DNA from: Peptococcaceae bacterium
Lineage (GTDB): Bacteria; Bacillota; Peptococcia; Peptococcales; Peptococcaceae
Length of the DNA: 59,232 nucleotides
Reading direction: 5' to 3'
Assembly: GCA_019420345.1 (NCBI GenBank)
Contig: JAHZHI010000031.1
Coordinates: forward strand, 1-59,232
Under the pieces are notes generated by a model. It saw nothing but the letters and a program-made list of their open reading frames with translations, ran no database searches and was not told the DNA's origin. The position numbers and the translations under genes are program-made. This document shows positions 1 through 8,856 of this stretch, in pieces (the first letter of the stretch is position 1; every line of letters begins with the position of its first letter).

Positions 1-650
1 TCAAAAAAACGCTGTGAGTCAAACTGATTGATCGAGTCGTGTCCCATTGATACACCGGTAAAATTGGCCAGATCTGCCTGACAACAGTGTTGCTTTGTGT
101 ATAGAGGATTATATTTGCTTACATAGATACTGTAATGATCTTTTGTTAAGGGATAAAATGATAAATTAAGATTCTGGGCTATGATTTGGAGATTGATTTC
201 ATCGCCTTCATTATATGATGTTATTGCGAAACGGATATGATGATTGATTAAGGCATTGGTTATTTCATAACAGGTATATTCAATAGCAATAGGGTAAATA
301 TCCGGATTATTAATATTGGAGATTATCTCGCCAAGCACAGAATTGTATATTGCTGGTATGACAGCGATTTTAATGGCTGCTTGTGTAGGGATGAGACACT
401 GTTTGCTAATTTCATTCCATTTTTTTTGCATACCTAAAATTATATCCACATCATTTAAGAAGTCCTCTCCTTCAGGAGTAAGGGAAAGACCGGACTTTGA
501 GCGAATAAACAATTGATAGCCGAGCTCCTTTTCTAAACTGTTTAGTGCCATGCTTAAACCAGAGGGAGAAATAAACAATTCTTTAGCAGCTTTATGAATT
601 GAGCGATATTGTACAGCCTTGCGAAAATAGAGAAGGTGCGTAAAGTTCAT
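1..650 (-). CDS. LysR-family transcriptional regulator (partial, cut by window edge)
   Basis: Reading the minus strand from ATG at 650 gives an uninterrupted 216-codon frame that runs off the left edge. The N-terminus (MNFTHLLYFRKAV, then residues such as SIHKAAKELFISPSGLSMAL) is a typical LysR winged helix-turn-helix, followed by LEKELGYQLFIRSKSGLSLT, the usual recognition-helix/wing segment. The rest is the start of the effector-binding domain. GGAGG precedes the ATG by a few bases. It diverges from the permease/GRE genes, with a perfect palindrome between them (726-746), so it very likely controls that catabolic cluster. The inducer is unknown; the C-terminus is missing because the window ends. 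Confidence 0.88.
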   Translation of the reverse strand, partial: MNFTHLLYFRKAVQYRSIHKAAKELFISPSGLSMALNSLEKELGYQLFIRSKSGLSLTPEGEDFLNDVDIILGMQKKWNEISKQCLIPTQAAIKIAVIPAIYNSVLGEIISNINNPDIYPIAIEYTCYEITNALINHHIRFAITSYNEGDEINLQIIAQNLNLSFYPLTKDHYSIYVSKYNPLYTKQHCCQADLANFTGVSMGHDSINQFDSQRFF

Positions 651-725
651 GTTGATCCTCCTTGATAATTTGATTTTTAGTATATTTATATTATAAATTA
701 TTTTTTTACAATAACAATATTTTTT

Positions 726-746
726 GTATTCAATATAATTGAATAC
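726..746. promoter_or_regulatory. Perfect palindrome, probable LysR operator
   Basis: GTATTCAAT, a 3-nt ATA centre, then ATTGAATAC: perfect 9-bp arms. It contains the T-N11-A core typical of LysR boxes (TCA...TGA). It lies between the divergent LysR gene (start 650) and the permease gene (start 866). Family knowledge says LysR proteins bind such sites; binding here is inferred. Confidence 0.6.
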
Positions 747-865
747 GTGGTTCAAATTGATATTATATGAAAATCTGACAATATATGCTATTTTATTTAT
801 GGGAACCATAAAAGCTTTTATTGGTCTTATTCTTTATTATTTTTTATAAGAGTAGAGGTGAGAAT

Positions 866-2308
866 ATGGGAACAATAAGATCGCATAAAATGATCTTAAA
901 TAAGATTATAGTTATATTGTTTATGTTTGGTGTTCCCTATTTACCAACATTTAGCGAGATGACGCCGCTAGGCATGAAAGTGCTGGGGATATTTGTTGGG
1001 ACGATATATGGTTGGATAACAATTGACTTATTGTGGCCAAGTTTGATTGGAATCATTGCATTAGGACTTAGTGGGATCTTTGATTCTTTAGAAGCTTGCT
1101 TTTCAGCGTGTTTTGGGACACAAACATCGTTATTGATACTAGGTTCATTGTTTGTTTGTGCTTTAGTAGCTGCAACGGATTTGTCATTGTGGATTGTACG
1201 CTTTATGATGAATTTGCGTGTAGCGAAAAAATATCCCTTTATAATGGTATTCTTTATTTTTTTGGCGGCCTGGATTGTGGCGACACTATCACATGCAATT
1301 GTTGCTGGAGTATTGGTATTAAGTATCTATCGTTCTTTGGCAAAAGCTGCGCACATTCCTTCACAAGATCCGGTCAATTCTTTCATGCTGGTTGGTATTA
1401 CGTTAGGGTGTATGTTTGGTGATTTGACTTTTCCATTTAGACCTATTTCATATGCCATTTTGAATGTATATACAGCTTTTTCAGGTAGTGAAATTGACTT
1501 TACACGATACATGATAACGTGTATGCCGTTTTTGGCTTTTATGCTTGCCGCATACACCTTGTTTGGAAAATTGTTTCGTGTAGATATTTCTTTTCTAAAG
1601 GAATTTAGCGAAAAAAGTGAAAAAACTGTGGCAACAAAGAAACAAAAATGGACATTGTTTTTCCTTGTCATGATGTTAGCTACTATGATGATTCCAAGTT
1701 TAACCGGAGAATCTACAAACCCTGTATTTCAAGTTGTCAATATGCTTGGTCTTGGTGGACTTACTGTCATTTGGTTGCTCATCATGATGTTTTGGGAAAT
1801 TGATGGAAAACCTTTAATGAATCTGCAGGAATTGAGTCGAAATTTTGAATGGGGCGTTTACCTTTGTGTATGTTTCTTAATCCCTCTAGCTAATGCAATT
1901 AGTAATGAAGAATGTGGAATCAGTGCAACATTAAGTAGCCTGCTTTCGCCAATCCTAAGTAATATGTCGCCAATGCTTTTCTTAATTAGTATTGTACTGT
2001 TATCAATTGTTCTAACTAATGTTTTGAATAATATGATTGTTGCAATGTTGTTTATTACTTTGCTTTTTTCATTGCCAGAGTGTATGGAAAATCTCGATGT
2101 GGTTGCAGCAGTTTTGAGCATTATGCTGGCTTCGTATGTCGCATGTGCAACACCAGCCGCCAGTCCGTTAAACGCTTTTATGTATGGACAAAGAGATTTA
2201 GTGAGTTTTAAAAACCAAATACTCCAAGGCCTGAAAGCATGTGTGTTGCTTGCGGTACTTATAATTTGTATTTTCTATCCGTTTGCAAGTTTCATTTTTC
2301 CTGGCTAA
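866..2308 (+). CDS. Ion-transporter-superfamily (DASS/SLC13-like) anion permease
   Basis: A 480-residue polytopic membrane protein with about a dozen hydrophobic segments. The segment FEWGVYLCVCFLIPLANAIS and the later TNVLNNMIVAMLF resemble the paired re-entrant/helix motifs of the divalent anion:Na+ symporter and citrate-transporter families, which move di/tricarboxylates or other organic anions. I chose ATG 866, which has AGAGGTG six bases upstream, rather than a start 15 codons earlier that has no ribosome site. The stop TAA (2306-2308) touches the ribosome site of the downstream activase, so the genes are one transcript. It probably imports the GRE substrate, making a carboxylate or similar anion the best guess. 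Exact family placement is uncertain. Confidence 0.7.
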   Translation: MGTIRSHKMILNKIIVILFMFGVPYLPTFSEMTPLGMKVLGIFVGTIYGWITIDLLWPSLIGIIALGLSGIFDSLEACFSACFGTQTSLLILGSLFVCALVAATDLSLWIVRFMMNLRVAKKYPFIMVFFIFLAAWIVATLSHAIVAGVLVLSIYRSLAKAAHIPSQDPVNSFMLVGITLGCMFGDLTFPFRPISYAILNVYTAFSGSEIDFTRYMITCMPFLAFMLAAYTLFGKLFRVDISFLKEFSEKSEKTVATKKQKWTLFFLVMMLATMMIPSLTGESTNPVFQVVNMLGLGGLTVIWLLIMMFWEIDGKPLMNLQELSRNFEWGVYLCVCFLIPLANAISNEECGISATLSSLLSPILSNMSPMLFLISIVLLSIVLTNVLNNMIVAMLFITLLFSLPECMENLDVVAAVLSIMLASYVACATPAASPLNAFMYGQRDLVSFKNQILQGLKACVLLAVLIICIFYPFASFIFPG

Positions 2309-2320
2309 GGAGGGGTGTGT

Positions 2321-3220
2321 ATGGAGGGAATGATATTTAATATACAGCATTACTCTATTCATGATGGACCAGGAATTCGAACCGTTGTTTTTTTGAAAGG
2401 TTGTAGAATGCGATGCCCGTGGTGCGCTAATCCTGAATCACAAAATATGACTTTTGAATTGAGTTATCAACGACATAAATGTATTGGTGAGCCATGCGGC
2501 TTGTGTTTGAATGCATGTAGTGAAAATGCTGTTTCATTTATTGATGATAGAATAGCGGTTGATCGAAAAAAATGCATAAAATGTCAGGAATGTGTATCAA
2601 TTTGTCCTTCTGGAGCATTAGAAATGTTTGGATATTTTCGGGATGTGAATTCGATTATTGATGAAGTTGAAGCTGATGAACTTTTTTATACTCGTTCAAA
2701 AGGCGGGATCACGCTGAGTGGCGGAGAAGTTTGCTTACAATCGGAATTTGCATGTGCTCTTTTAAATGAGTCAAAATCACGAGGTATTAATACTGCAATA
2801 GAGACATGTGGATACGCTCCCTGGAAAGATGTTGAACGTGTCATATCATATTGTGATTATATCTTGTTTGATATTAAACATTTAAATGAAAAAAAACATC
2901 AACAATATACAACAGTTTCAAACTCGCTGATTCTTGATAATTTTAAAAAGATTGCAAAAGTCTTCCCCCAAAAAAATATTACAGTTCGAACGCCCGTAAT
3001 TCCAGGTTTTAATGATACTAAAACTGAAATTGGCGCAATTGAAGAATTCTTACTTGAAAATGCGCCTGACGTAAATTATGAGTTACTAAAATATCATCGC
3101 TTTGGTGAGTCAAAGTATACTTGTTTGGGCAGAGAATATGGGATGCATGATGTTGAGTTGTCGGATCACAAATTTGATTATTTGAAACATAATTTAACTA
3201 TTGCTGGTGCTATAAAATAA
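2321..3220 (+). CDS. Glycyl radical enzyme activating enzyme (radical SAM)
   Basis: A 299-residue radical SAM activase that would install the glycyl radical on the adjacent GRE. The CX3CX2C cluster motif is C28-C32-C35 (GCRMRCPWC) after the HDGPGIRT segment shared by PFL-type activases. Two extra Cys clusters follow (KCIGEPCGLCLNAC and KCIKCQECVSICP), a ferredoxin-like insert typical of activases of dehydratase/decarboxylase-type GREs and absent from PflA. SGGEV and the ETCGY segment are the SAM-binding region. ATG 2321 has AGGAGG at 2309-2314 six bases upstream; an upstream GTG (2315) overlaps that site and is rejected. Base composition is strongly AT-rich. Confidence 0.95.
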   Translation: MEGMIFNIQHYSIHDGPGIRTVVFLKGCRMRCPWCANPESQNMTFELSYQRHKCIGEPCGLCLNACSENAVSFIDDRIAVDRKKCIKCQECVSICPSGALEMFGYFRDVNSIIDEVEADELFYTRSKGGITLSGGEVCLQSEFACALLNESKSRGINTAIETCGYAPWKDVERVISYCDYILFDIKHLNEKKHQQYTTVSNSLILDNFKKIAKVFPQKNITVRTPVIPGFNDTKTEIGAIEEFLLENAPDVNYELLKYHRFGESKYTCLGREYGMHDVELSDHKFDYLKHNLTIAGAIK

Positions 3221-3243
3221 AATTAATTTAGGAGTGATTGAAT

Positions 3244-5739
3244 ATGTCATGTAATTGTGCAATGGTTTATTCTCCACAAGAACAGAGAATCATTGATAAG
3301 AACAGAGGAAATTTGGCTTTTCGTAAGGGAAGAGAACGTATTTATCGAATTATTGATCGCTATCAGGGTGTAAAACCTAAAATTGATATTGAACGTGCAT
3401 ATTATTTTACACAATCTATGGAAAAAACAGAAGGCAAATTGTTGATGCTGCGTTGGGCATTGGCTATGAAAAATGTTGCTGAACATGTGACAGTTTATAT
3501 TGATGAAGATAATTTGCTTGCAGGCCGCGGCGGAAAAGCACCACGCTATGGTATTTTATATCCGGAAGTTTGTGGCAATATCATAGAAGAAACATTGGAT
3601 AATATCTCAAACCGTGTGGGGTCTTCTTTTGATTTAGCGGATGAAGATATTGCCGTTTTAAGAAAATCTGTTGTTCCATTTTGGAAGGATCGTTCATTTA
3701 CAAGCGATTTTGTAAGATCCCTTCCGGAAGCAACAAGACGTATTGCTTATGAAAAAAATGATTTGAAAGCTCGGAATATTATTAATGAAAGTATTACCTT
3801 GCGAGGATCCTTACAATGGGTTCCTGATTACAATAAAGTAATGGAAAAAGGTTTTCTAAAAATGCAGGCTGAAGCAGAAGAGCGCTTGCATCAATTAGAA
3901 GTAAATGAGCCTATGGAATATCAGGTGCAAGGGGAAAAATACCAATATCTCCAAGGTATCGTGACGATATGTGATGCCATTATCATTTGGGCGCAGCGAC
4001 ATGCTGATGAAGCACGTCGTCAAGCAGAAAAGACAACTGATCCCGCTCGCAAGCAGGAATTGTTAGCGATTGCAGAGCGTTGTGAACATGTTCCTGCTAA
4101 TACACCTCGGAATTTCCCAGAAGCTGTTCAAGCCATGTGGTTTACATCATTATTCCATCGATTAGAGTTCTGCACAGGTGGTATTGTTTCTAATGGGCGC
4201 ATGGACCAGTATCTCTATCCATTTTATAAACATGATATTGACAATGGCACATTAACTGAAAGACAGGCGATGGAGTATCTCGAATGTCTTTGGGTTTCGA
4301 TGGCGCAAAATGTTGATCTAAAATTTGCAGCACATGGTGGGACCATGTTCGAAGGTTATGCTCATTGGGAAGCAACAACTATTGGCGGGCAAACACGTGA
4401 TGGCCGTGATGCGACCAATGATCTTACATATCTCATGCTGCGGTCAAAACAAGAACTGACGCTTGATTTTCCAGATTTGGCTGCTCGAATTCATAGTTGC
4501 TCACCTGAAAAATACCTGCGTGAAGTAGCGAAAACTATTAAAGAGGGATCTGGATATCCGAAACTTATGAATGATGAGGAAATTATACCTGTGTTGTTGT
4601 CAAAAGGAGCACCTATTGAAGATGCATATGATTATGCAGCATCTGGATGCTCAGAAGCACGTATGCCGAATGTTGATACGTATACGACTGCTGGTGTATA
4701 TATTAGTGTCGTATCACCAGTAGAAATGGTCCTGTACAATGGGAAAACATATGCAACTGGAGATGATGTGGTAGGTCTTAAGACTGGAGCACCTGAAACG
4801 CTCACGAGTTGGGAAGCTTTTTGGAATGCTTATAAACAACAATTGGAATATTTGCTTGGTCATGTGCTAACGATGCAATATTATGGTATTAAGCTGAGAG
4901 AAAAGCATTTTGCCTCGCCGCTAAGTTCTTGCTTGCATGATCTTTGCATGAAGAATTGTAAAGATTTACATAGCAGAGTGATTCCTGGTGGATTAGACTT
5001 TGGTTGCTTTGATGTTGTTGGTTATGCATCTGCGGCAAATTCGTTAGCAGGTATTAAGTATCTTGTTTATGATAAACAAGAATATGATTTATCAACTGTT
5101 ATTGATGCATTGAAAGATGATTTCGTTGGCAATGAAATTATGCGGCAGAAAATGTTAAAGGCTCCGAAATATGGTAATAATGATGAGTATGCAGATATAA
5201 TTGCTAAAGATATTGAAAAAATCTGTGCAGAATTTGCAGAAAAAGCTTCAAAATATCTTGGAATCTATTTTGAAGTTCGTTATGTGCCAGTTACTGCTCA
5301 TGTAGCATTTGGTACAGCAACAGGGGCAACACCTGATGGCAGAAAAGCTGGTGTGGCGCTCTCTGATGGAACCTCAGCAGCTCAAGGAACTGATGAAAAA
5401 GGTCCTACAGCGGTATTGCTTTCTAATGCACATACAAAAAATACTACATTTAAGGAACGTGCTGCGCGTTTATTAAATTTAAAATTTACACCAAGTTGCC
5501 TTAATGGGGAAGAGGGTATTCAAAGTTTGGTTGATTTTATTCGTGCTTGGTGTGATTTGAAATTGTGGTTTGTACAATTCAACGTTATTAATACTGAAAC
5601 ATTGAAAAAAGCACAAGAACATCCAGAAGACTATAAGAGTCTGCTTGTTCGTGTTGCTGGATATAGTGCTTATTTTGTAAGTTTATCAAAAGATGTGCAA
5701 AATGATATTATTACACGTTCTGCACATGAATCAATTTAA
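3244..5739 (+). CDS. Glycyl radical enzyme of the CxE class (decarboxylase/dehydratase-like, substrate unknown)
   Basis: An 831-residue pyruvate formate-lyase-like enzyme. The radical site is Gly806 in RVAGYSAYF near the C-terminus, and the thiyl cysteine is Cys469 in SGCSEARMPN. The pattern Cys469-x-Glu471 is the CxE arrangement of GRE dehydratases, C-S/C-N lyases and arylacetate decarboxylases; formate-lyases have Cys-Cys. The conserved ATPDGRKAG loop is present. From memory the RMPN.DTY context looks closest to arylacetate decarboxylases, but no small HpdC-like subunit gene is present and this is a weak impression. ATG 3244 has AGGAG at 3230-3234; an upstream TTG is not needed. It sits between its activase and an amidohydrolase-fold gene and would be inactivated by oxygen. 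Confidence 0.92.
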   Translation: MSCNCAMVYSPQEQRIIDKNRGNLAFRKGRERIYRIIDRYQGVKPKIDIERAYYFTQSMEKTEGKLLMLRWALAMKNVAEHVTVYIDEDNLLAGRGGKAPRYGILYPEVCGNIIEETLDNISNRVGSSFDLADEDIAVLRKSVVPFWKDRSFTSDFVRSLPEATRRIAYEKNDLKARNIINESITLRGSLQWVPDYNKVMEKGFLKMQAEAEERLHQLEVNEPMEYQVQGEKYQYLQGIVTICDAIIIWAQRHADEARRQAEKTTDPARKQELLAIAERCEHVPANTPRNFPEAVQAMWFTSLFHRLEFCTGGIVSNGRMDQYLYPFYKHDIDNGTLTERQAMEYLECLWVSMAQNVDLKFAAHGGTMFEGYAHWEATTIGGQTRDGRDATNDLTYLMLRSKQELTLDFPDLAARIHSCSPEKYLREVAKTIKEGSGYPKLMNDEEIIPVLLSKGAPIEDAYDYAASGCSEARMPNVDTYTTAGVYISVVSPVEMVLYNGKTYATGDDVVGLKTGAPETLTSWEAFWNAYKQQLEYLLGHVLTMQYYGIKLREKHFASPLSSCLHDLCMKNCKDLHSRVIPGGLDFGCFDVVGYASAANSLAGIKYLVYDKQEYDLSTVIDALKDDFVGNEIMRQKMLKAPKYGNNDEYADIIAKDIEKICAEFAEKASKYLGIYFEVRYVPVTAHVAFGTATGATPDGRKAGVALSDGTSAAQGTDEKGPTAVLLSNAHTKNTTFKERAARLLNLKFTPSCLNGEEGIQSLVDFIRAWCDLKLWFVQFNVINTETLKKAQEHPEDYKSLLVRVAGYSAYFVSLSKDVQNDIITRSAHESI

Positions 5740-5756
5740 TCATCAGGAGCAATTTT

Positions 5757-6602
5757 ATGAATGTCATTGATTTTCGATTTCGTCCTCATACAAAAGAGAT
5801 TTTAGAAGGATTTTTTAAAGTTTTTGGTTCTTTTATTCAACAGGATCAAGGTTTGACGCAAGAGGAGTATATGAGCAAAGCGCAAAGTATTGAAATGATA
5901 GCCGATGATTTGCGTGCTCATCATATGCTAAAAGCAATTATTGCCGGACGTGATATTGAAACAACTTTTGATGTCCCATCTAATAATGATCAGATCCGAG
6001 ATTTTTGCCAGAGTAATCCGGATATTTTTGTTGGATTTGCAGGAATTGACCCGCACAAAGGGAAAAAAGCAATTAAAGAAATTTATCAACGAGTGAGGGA
6101 ACAAGGGTTTTCTGGTGTCGCAATTGATCCAATGCATGCAAGAATACCCTCCGATGATGAAAAATATTTGCCAATTTATGAAGCATGCTGCGATCTTTGC
6201 GTTCCTGTTATAATTACCAGTGGACCGTCTAGACTTATTAAAGGAACGGTTATGAAGCATGGCGCACCATGTTATATTGATCATGTAGCAGATTTATTTC
6301 CTGATCTTAGAATAGTGGTTAGTCATGGCGGATGGCCTTTTGTTAATGAAATGATTGGCGTAGTATTTCGACATGAACATGTTTATATGGAATTATCTGA
6401 ATATGAAAGATTTCCAGGTGCATCTTTATATGTTGAGGCAGCGAATTCTTTAATTGGAGATAAGATCCTGTTTGCCAGTGCGCATCCGGGGGTTGATTAT
6501 AAAGATGCTATAGAACTTTATCAAAAGTTACCATTTTCATCTGAAATTAGAGAAAATATCATGTGGAAAAATGCAGCAAAAGTTTTGAATTTAAAAGAAT
6601 AG
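5757..6602 (+). CDS. Amidohydrolase-2-fold protein with depleted metal site
   Basis: A 281-residue TIM-barrel protein resembling PF04909 (ACMSD-type decarboxylases and hydrolases): ID at the N-terminus, VVSHGGWPF around His190, and a C-terminal NAAKVLNL. The metal ligands expected for the family are mostly absent: the N-terminal HxH is Arg7-x-Arg9 (IDFRFRP), the strand-5 His position is Thr154 (VIITSGPS), and the usual GSDYP aspartate segment reads ASAHP (240-244). I recall a subgroup starting IDFR.RP, so this may be a family trait, not decay. CAGGAG lies eight bases before ATG 5757, 17 bases after the GRE stop, so it is co-transcribed and probably acts on the GRE substrate or product. Confidence 0.75.
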   Translation: MNVIDFRFRPHTKEILEGFFKVFGSFIQQDQGLTQEEYMSKAQSIEMIADDLRAHHMLKAIIAGRDIETTFDVPSNNDQIRDFCQSNPDIFVGFAGIDPHKGKKAIKEIYQRVREQGFSGVAIDPMHARIPSDDEKYLPIYEACCDLCVPVIITSGPSRLIKGTVMKHGAPCYIDHVADLFPDLRIVVSHGGWPFVNEMIGVVFRHEHVYMELSEYERFPGASLYVEAANSLIGDKILFASAHPGVDYKDAIELYQKLPFSSEIRENIMWKNAAKVLNLKE

Positions 6603-6609
6603 TTTACTT

Positions 6610-6651
6610 AAATAGGGCGCTTGGTGGATGCAAGTGCCCTATTTGTATTTT
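6610..6651 (+). terminator. Intrinsic terminator closing the GRE operon
   Basis: AAATAGGGC-g-CTTG pairs with CAAG-t-GCCCTATTT around a 7-nt loop and is followed by GTATTTT. It begins 8 bases after the amidohydrolase-like gene and marks the right border of the AT-rich island. Confidence 0.8.
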
Positions 6652-6667
6652 AAATACGGGTTTTTAG

Positions 6668-6696
6668 TTGTACTTTGAACGGGTGCAAAATATAAT
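6668..6696 (+). promoter_or_regulatory. Promoter of the LytTR regulator/kinase operon
   Basis: TTGTAC (6668-6673), a 17-nt spacer and TATAAT (6691-6696), 34 bases before the response-regulator start. A sigma-A-type match read by eye. Confidence 0.6.
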
Positions 6697-6730
6697 GAAG
6701 CTAATAATCCTTGCTTAAGGGGGAGCGTCT

Positions 6731-7441
6731 ATGAAAATAGCGATATGTGACGATGACTGGCACATGCAGCAGACGCTGCGTGCGTTTATCGATCAGACTT
6801 TTCAGGACTTAGACATGCTGGTGGATGGTTTTACATCTGGAGAAGCATTGGTAGCGGCCATTCATAAACAGACGCAGCCGTATGATCTGGTACTTCTTGA
6901 TATAGAAATGATCGGTATGAATGGCATCGAAACGGCAAAAAAGGTGCGTCAGTTTTTGCCGGAGTGCTATATCATTTTCATCACTTCTCATGACGAATTT
7001 GCGCTGACGGGGTATGAAGTGGCGGCGTTTCGCTATTTGGTGAAGCCTTTGCAAGCGGAGAAATTGGCGGAGGCGATCTCGGCAGTCCGTGATGAACTGG
7101 CCAATCAGTTTATGCTGCATGTAGAAGATAAGGACATTGAGGCTGTGGTGCGTGCGAAGGATGTGTTTTACATCGAAGCGCAGGACAAAAGAGTTTGCTT
7201 GGTGTTAAAAGATAAGATGTTTTATGATCGCAAAGGACTTGATGTCATTGATGAACTGCTGAAGCATGAAGATTTTTACCGTGTGCACCGCAGTTATCTG
7301 ATCAATATGCGTTATGTGGCGTTTATTGACAAGTCGGCGGTGCAGATGGTCAATGGCGAACAGATTCCATTGAGTCGGCTGCGGCGTAAACAATTTAAGA
7401 ATGCGTTTCAGGCTTACGTAAGCAGAACAGCGAGGGGATAA
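6731..7441 (+). CDS. LytTR-family response regulator (AgrA/LytR-like)
   Basis: A 236-residue regulator. The receiver domain (1 to about 120) has the acidic pocket DDD at 7-9, phospho-acceptor Asp57 (LVLLDIEM) and a conserved Lys in VKPL. Residues from about 135 form a LytTR DNA-binding domain (VFYIEAQDKRVCLVL, FYRVHRSYLINMRYV). An AGGGGGAG ribosome site precedes the ATG. The stop overlaps the ATG of the next gene by one base (TAATG), so regulator and kinase are translationally coupled. Such pairs often govern peptide sensing, bacteriocins or cell-wall functions, but no peptide precursor gene is visible nearby. Confidence 0.93.
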   Translation: MKIAICDDDWHMQQTLRAFIDQTFQDLDMLVDGFTSGEALVAAIHKQTQPYDLVLLDIEMIGMNGIETAKKVRQFLPECYIIFITSHDEFALTGYEVAAFRYLVKPLQAEKLAEAISAVRDELANQFMLHVEDKDIEAVVRAKDVFYIEAQDKRVCLVLKDKMFYDRKGLDVIDELLKHEDFYRVHRSYLINMRYVAFIDKSAVQMVNGEQIPLSRLRRKQFKNAFQAYVSRTARG

Positions 7442-8742
7442 TGGCGATAAAATTTGTGACGATCATTTTGGATCTGTTGCTGATGACGATGCTGATGTCT
7501 TTTGTGATTGATGCACGGGATCGCCGTGTGCTTTCCCGAGAACGCTGGCTGGTGTATGGCGGCGTGGCAGGAGTGCTGCTTGCTGTCACCGTTGTGCTGA
7601 ACAATAATCTTCTCTATATGCTGGTTATGTTTTGCTATATTTGTATCTGTATTTGGACAATGACCAATGTGCGGCGCGTGAAAACGGTTTTTGCTACGAT
7701 GCTGTTGACGTTGATTGCGGGCTTTCCATTGAACACGCTGGTGTTTGTGTTTAATGTCATGGGCATTGATTTGGTCAATGGCAAACAAGATGGTGTTTTG
7801 TCGGCGTTGACGGCACTTGCAGATTTTGCAGTCATTTTCTGGGTGTATCGTCAGCGTAAAAAATACGATGATCAGCTGGCGATTCGATTTTCAGTGCTGG
7901 AGTATGCGGCTGCTGCTTTTCTGTTTATGTTGACCACGCTGCTGGGCGTGGTTTTAAACCCAAAAACTGGTGAACTGAACGTATCCGTGCTGTCCAACGA
8001 CAGCGGTGCTTTTTTGGTATCGATGCTGACAGCATTGGTGGTGTTTAACAATGTGTTTTTCTTGGTGATGGTGTGGCGCAGCAAGACGACGGCTTATTAC
8101 CAGCATTTGAACGCTTTGAATGCGCAGTACGTTGACAATGAGCTGCAGTATTTTGAACGCTATAAGCAGAGTCAGGAGGATATTCGTGCGTTTCGCCACG
8201 ATATGAAACATCATTTGGCGCGCATGGCGCAGTTGTGTGAAGCCGGGAAGACGGAGGAACTGGCAGCGTATCTCGAGCATTATCGCGCCGAATGGTTGGA
8301 AACTGCTGGTCAGCTGTATCAGACTGGTGACGACCATGTGGATGCGATTTTGAACGGGCGCGCGGCGCAATTTCGTAAGGAGGGTATTGCGGTTACGGTG
8401 TCAGGTGTTTTTGTGGCGCCGTTGCACTTGTCGCCTTTTGATACCTGTGCTATTTTTGCGAATGCCATTGATAACGCGATCGAAGAAAATCTTCGCCTCT
8501 CTGAGGAGCGTTCTCGGTGGCTGCACTTTACGATTCGCAAAAATCAGCAGTATTATGTTGTAACGTTAGAAAATCCTTTGGCCCGTTCGGGTGAGCAGCG
8601 AGGACGTACCAGCAAAGACGATCCACGCAACCATGGTTTTGGATTGTTCAGTATTCGTGAGAAAACAGAAAAGAATGGTGGCAGTGTGCAGCTTCAACGC
8701 GTCGAAGGTACGTTTTCGCTTTGCATTTTTCTGCCAAAATGA
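7441..8742 (+). CDS. GHKL sensor histidine kinase (AgrC-like)
   Basis: A 433-residue kinase. The first ~215 residues contain six or so hydrophobic segments, a membrane sensor of the AgrC/VirS style. The phospho-accepting motif is FRHDMKHHL with His253, then a GHKL ATPase domain with the N-box FANAIDNAIEEN and a glycine motif GFGLFSIREK near the C-terminus. This HPK10-type architecture partners LytTR regulators, as found immediately upstream. Many kinases of this type sense secreted peptides; the ligand here is unknown. Confidence 0.92.
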   Translation: MAIKFVTIILDLLLMTMLMSFVIDARDRRVLSRERWLVYGGVAGVLLAVTVVLNNNLLYMLVMFCYICICIWTMTNVRRVKTVFATMLLTLIAGFPLNTLVFVFNVMGIDLVNGKQDGVLSALTALADFAVIFWVYRQRKKYDDQLAIRFSVLEYAAAAFLFMLTTLLGVVLNPKTGELNVSVLSNDSGAFLVSMLTALVVFNNVFFLVMVWRSKTTAYYQHLNALNAQYVDNELQYFERYKQSQEDIRAFRHDMKHHLARMAQLCEAGKTEELAAYLEHYRAEWLETAGQLYQTGDDHVDAILNGRAAQFRKEGIAVTVSGVFVAPLHLSPFDTCAIFANAIDNAIEENLRLSEERSRWLHFTIRKNQQYYVVTLENPLARSGEQRGRTSKDDPRNHGFGLFSIREKTEKNGGSVQLQRVEGTFSLCIFLPK

Positions 8743-8768
8743 CCATTCGCTCCATAGGGAGAACATTT

Positions 8769-8799
8769 CGCGACACATTTGATGGTGTCGCGTTTTTTT
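8769..8799 (+). terminator. Terminator after the LytTR/GHKL operon
   Basis: CGCGACAC (8769-8776) pairs with GTGTCGCG (8785-8792), followed by seven T. A TGC-TATAAT extended -10 (8804-8809) lies just downstream and probably starts the CPBP gene transcript. Confidence 0.85.
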
Positions 8800-8856
8800 C
8801 TGCTATAATCAAGCCCATCAATAGGATGACGACCGGTTTGAAAGGAGAAAATAATT

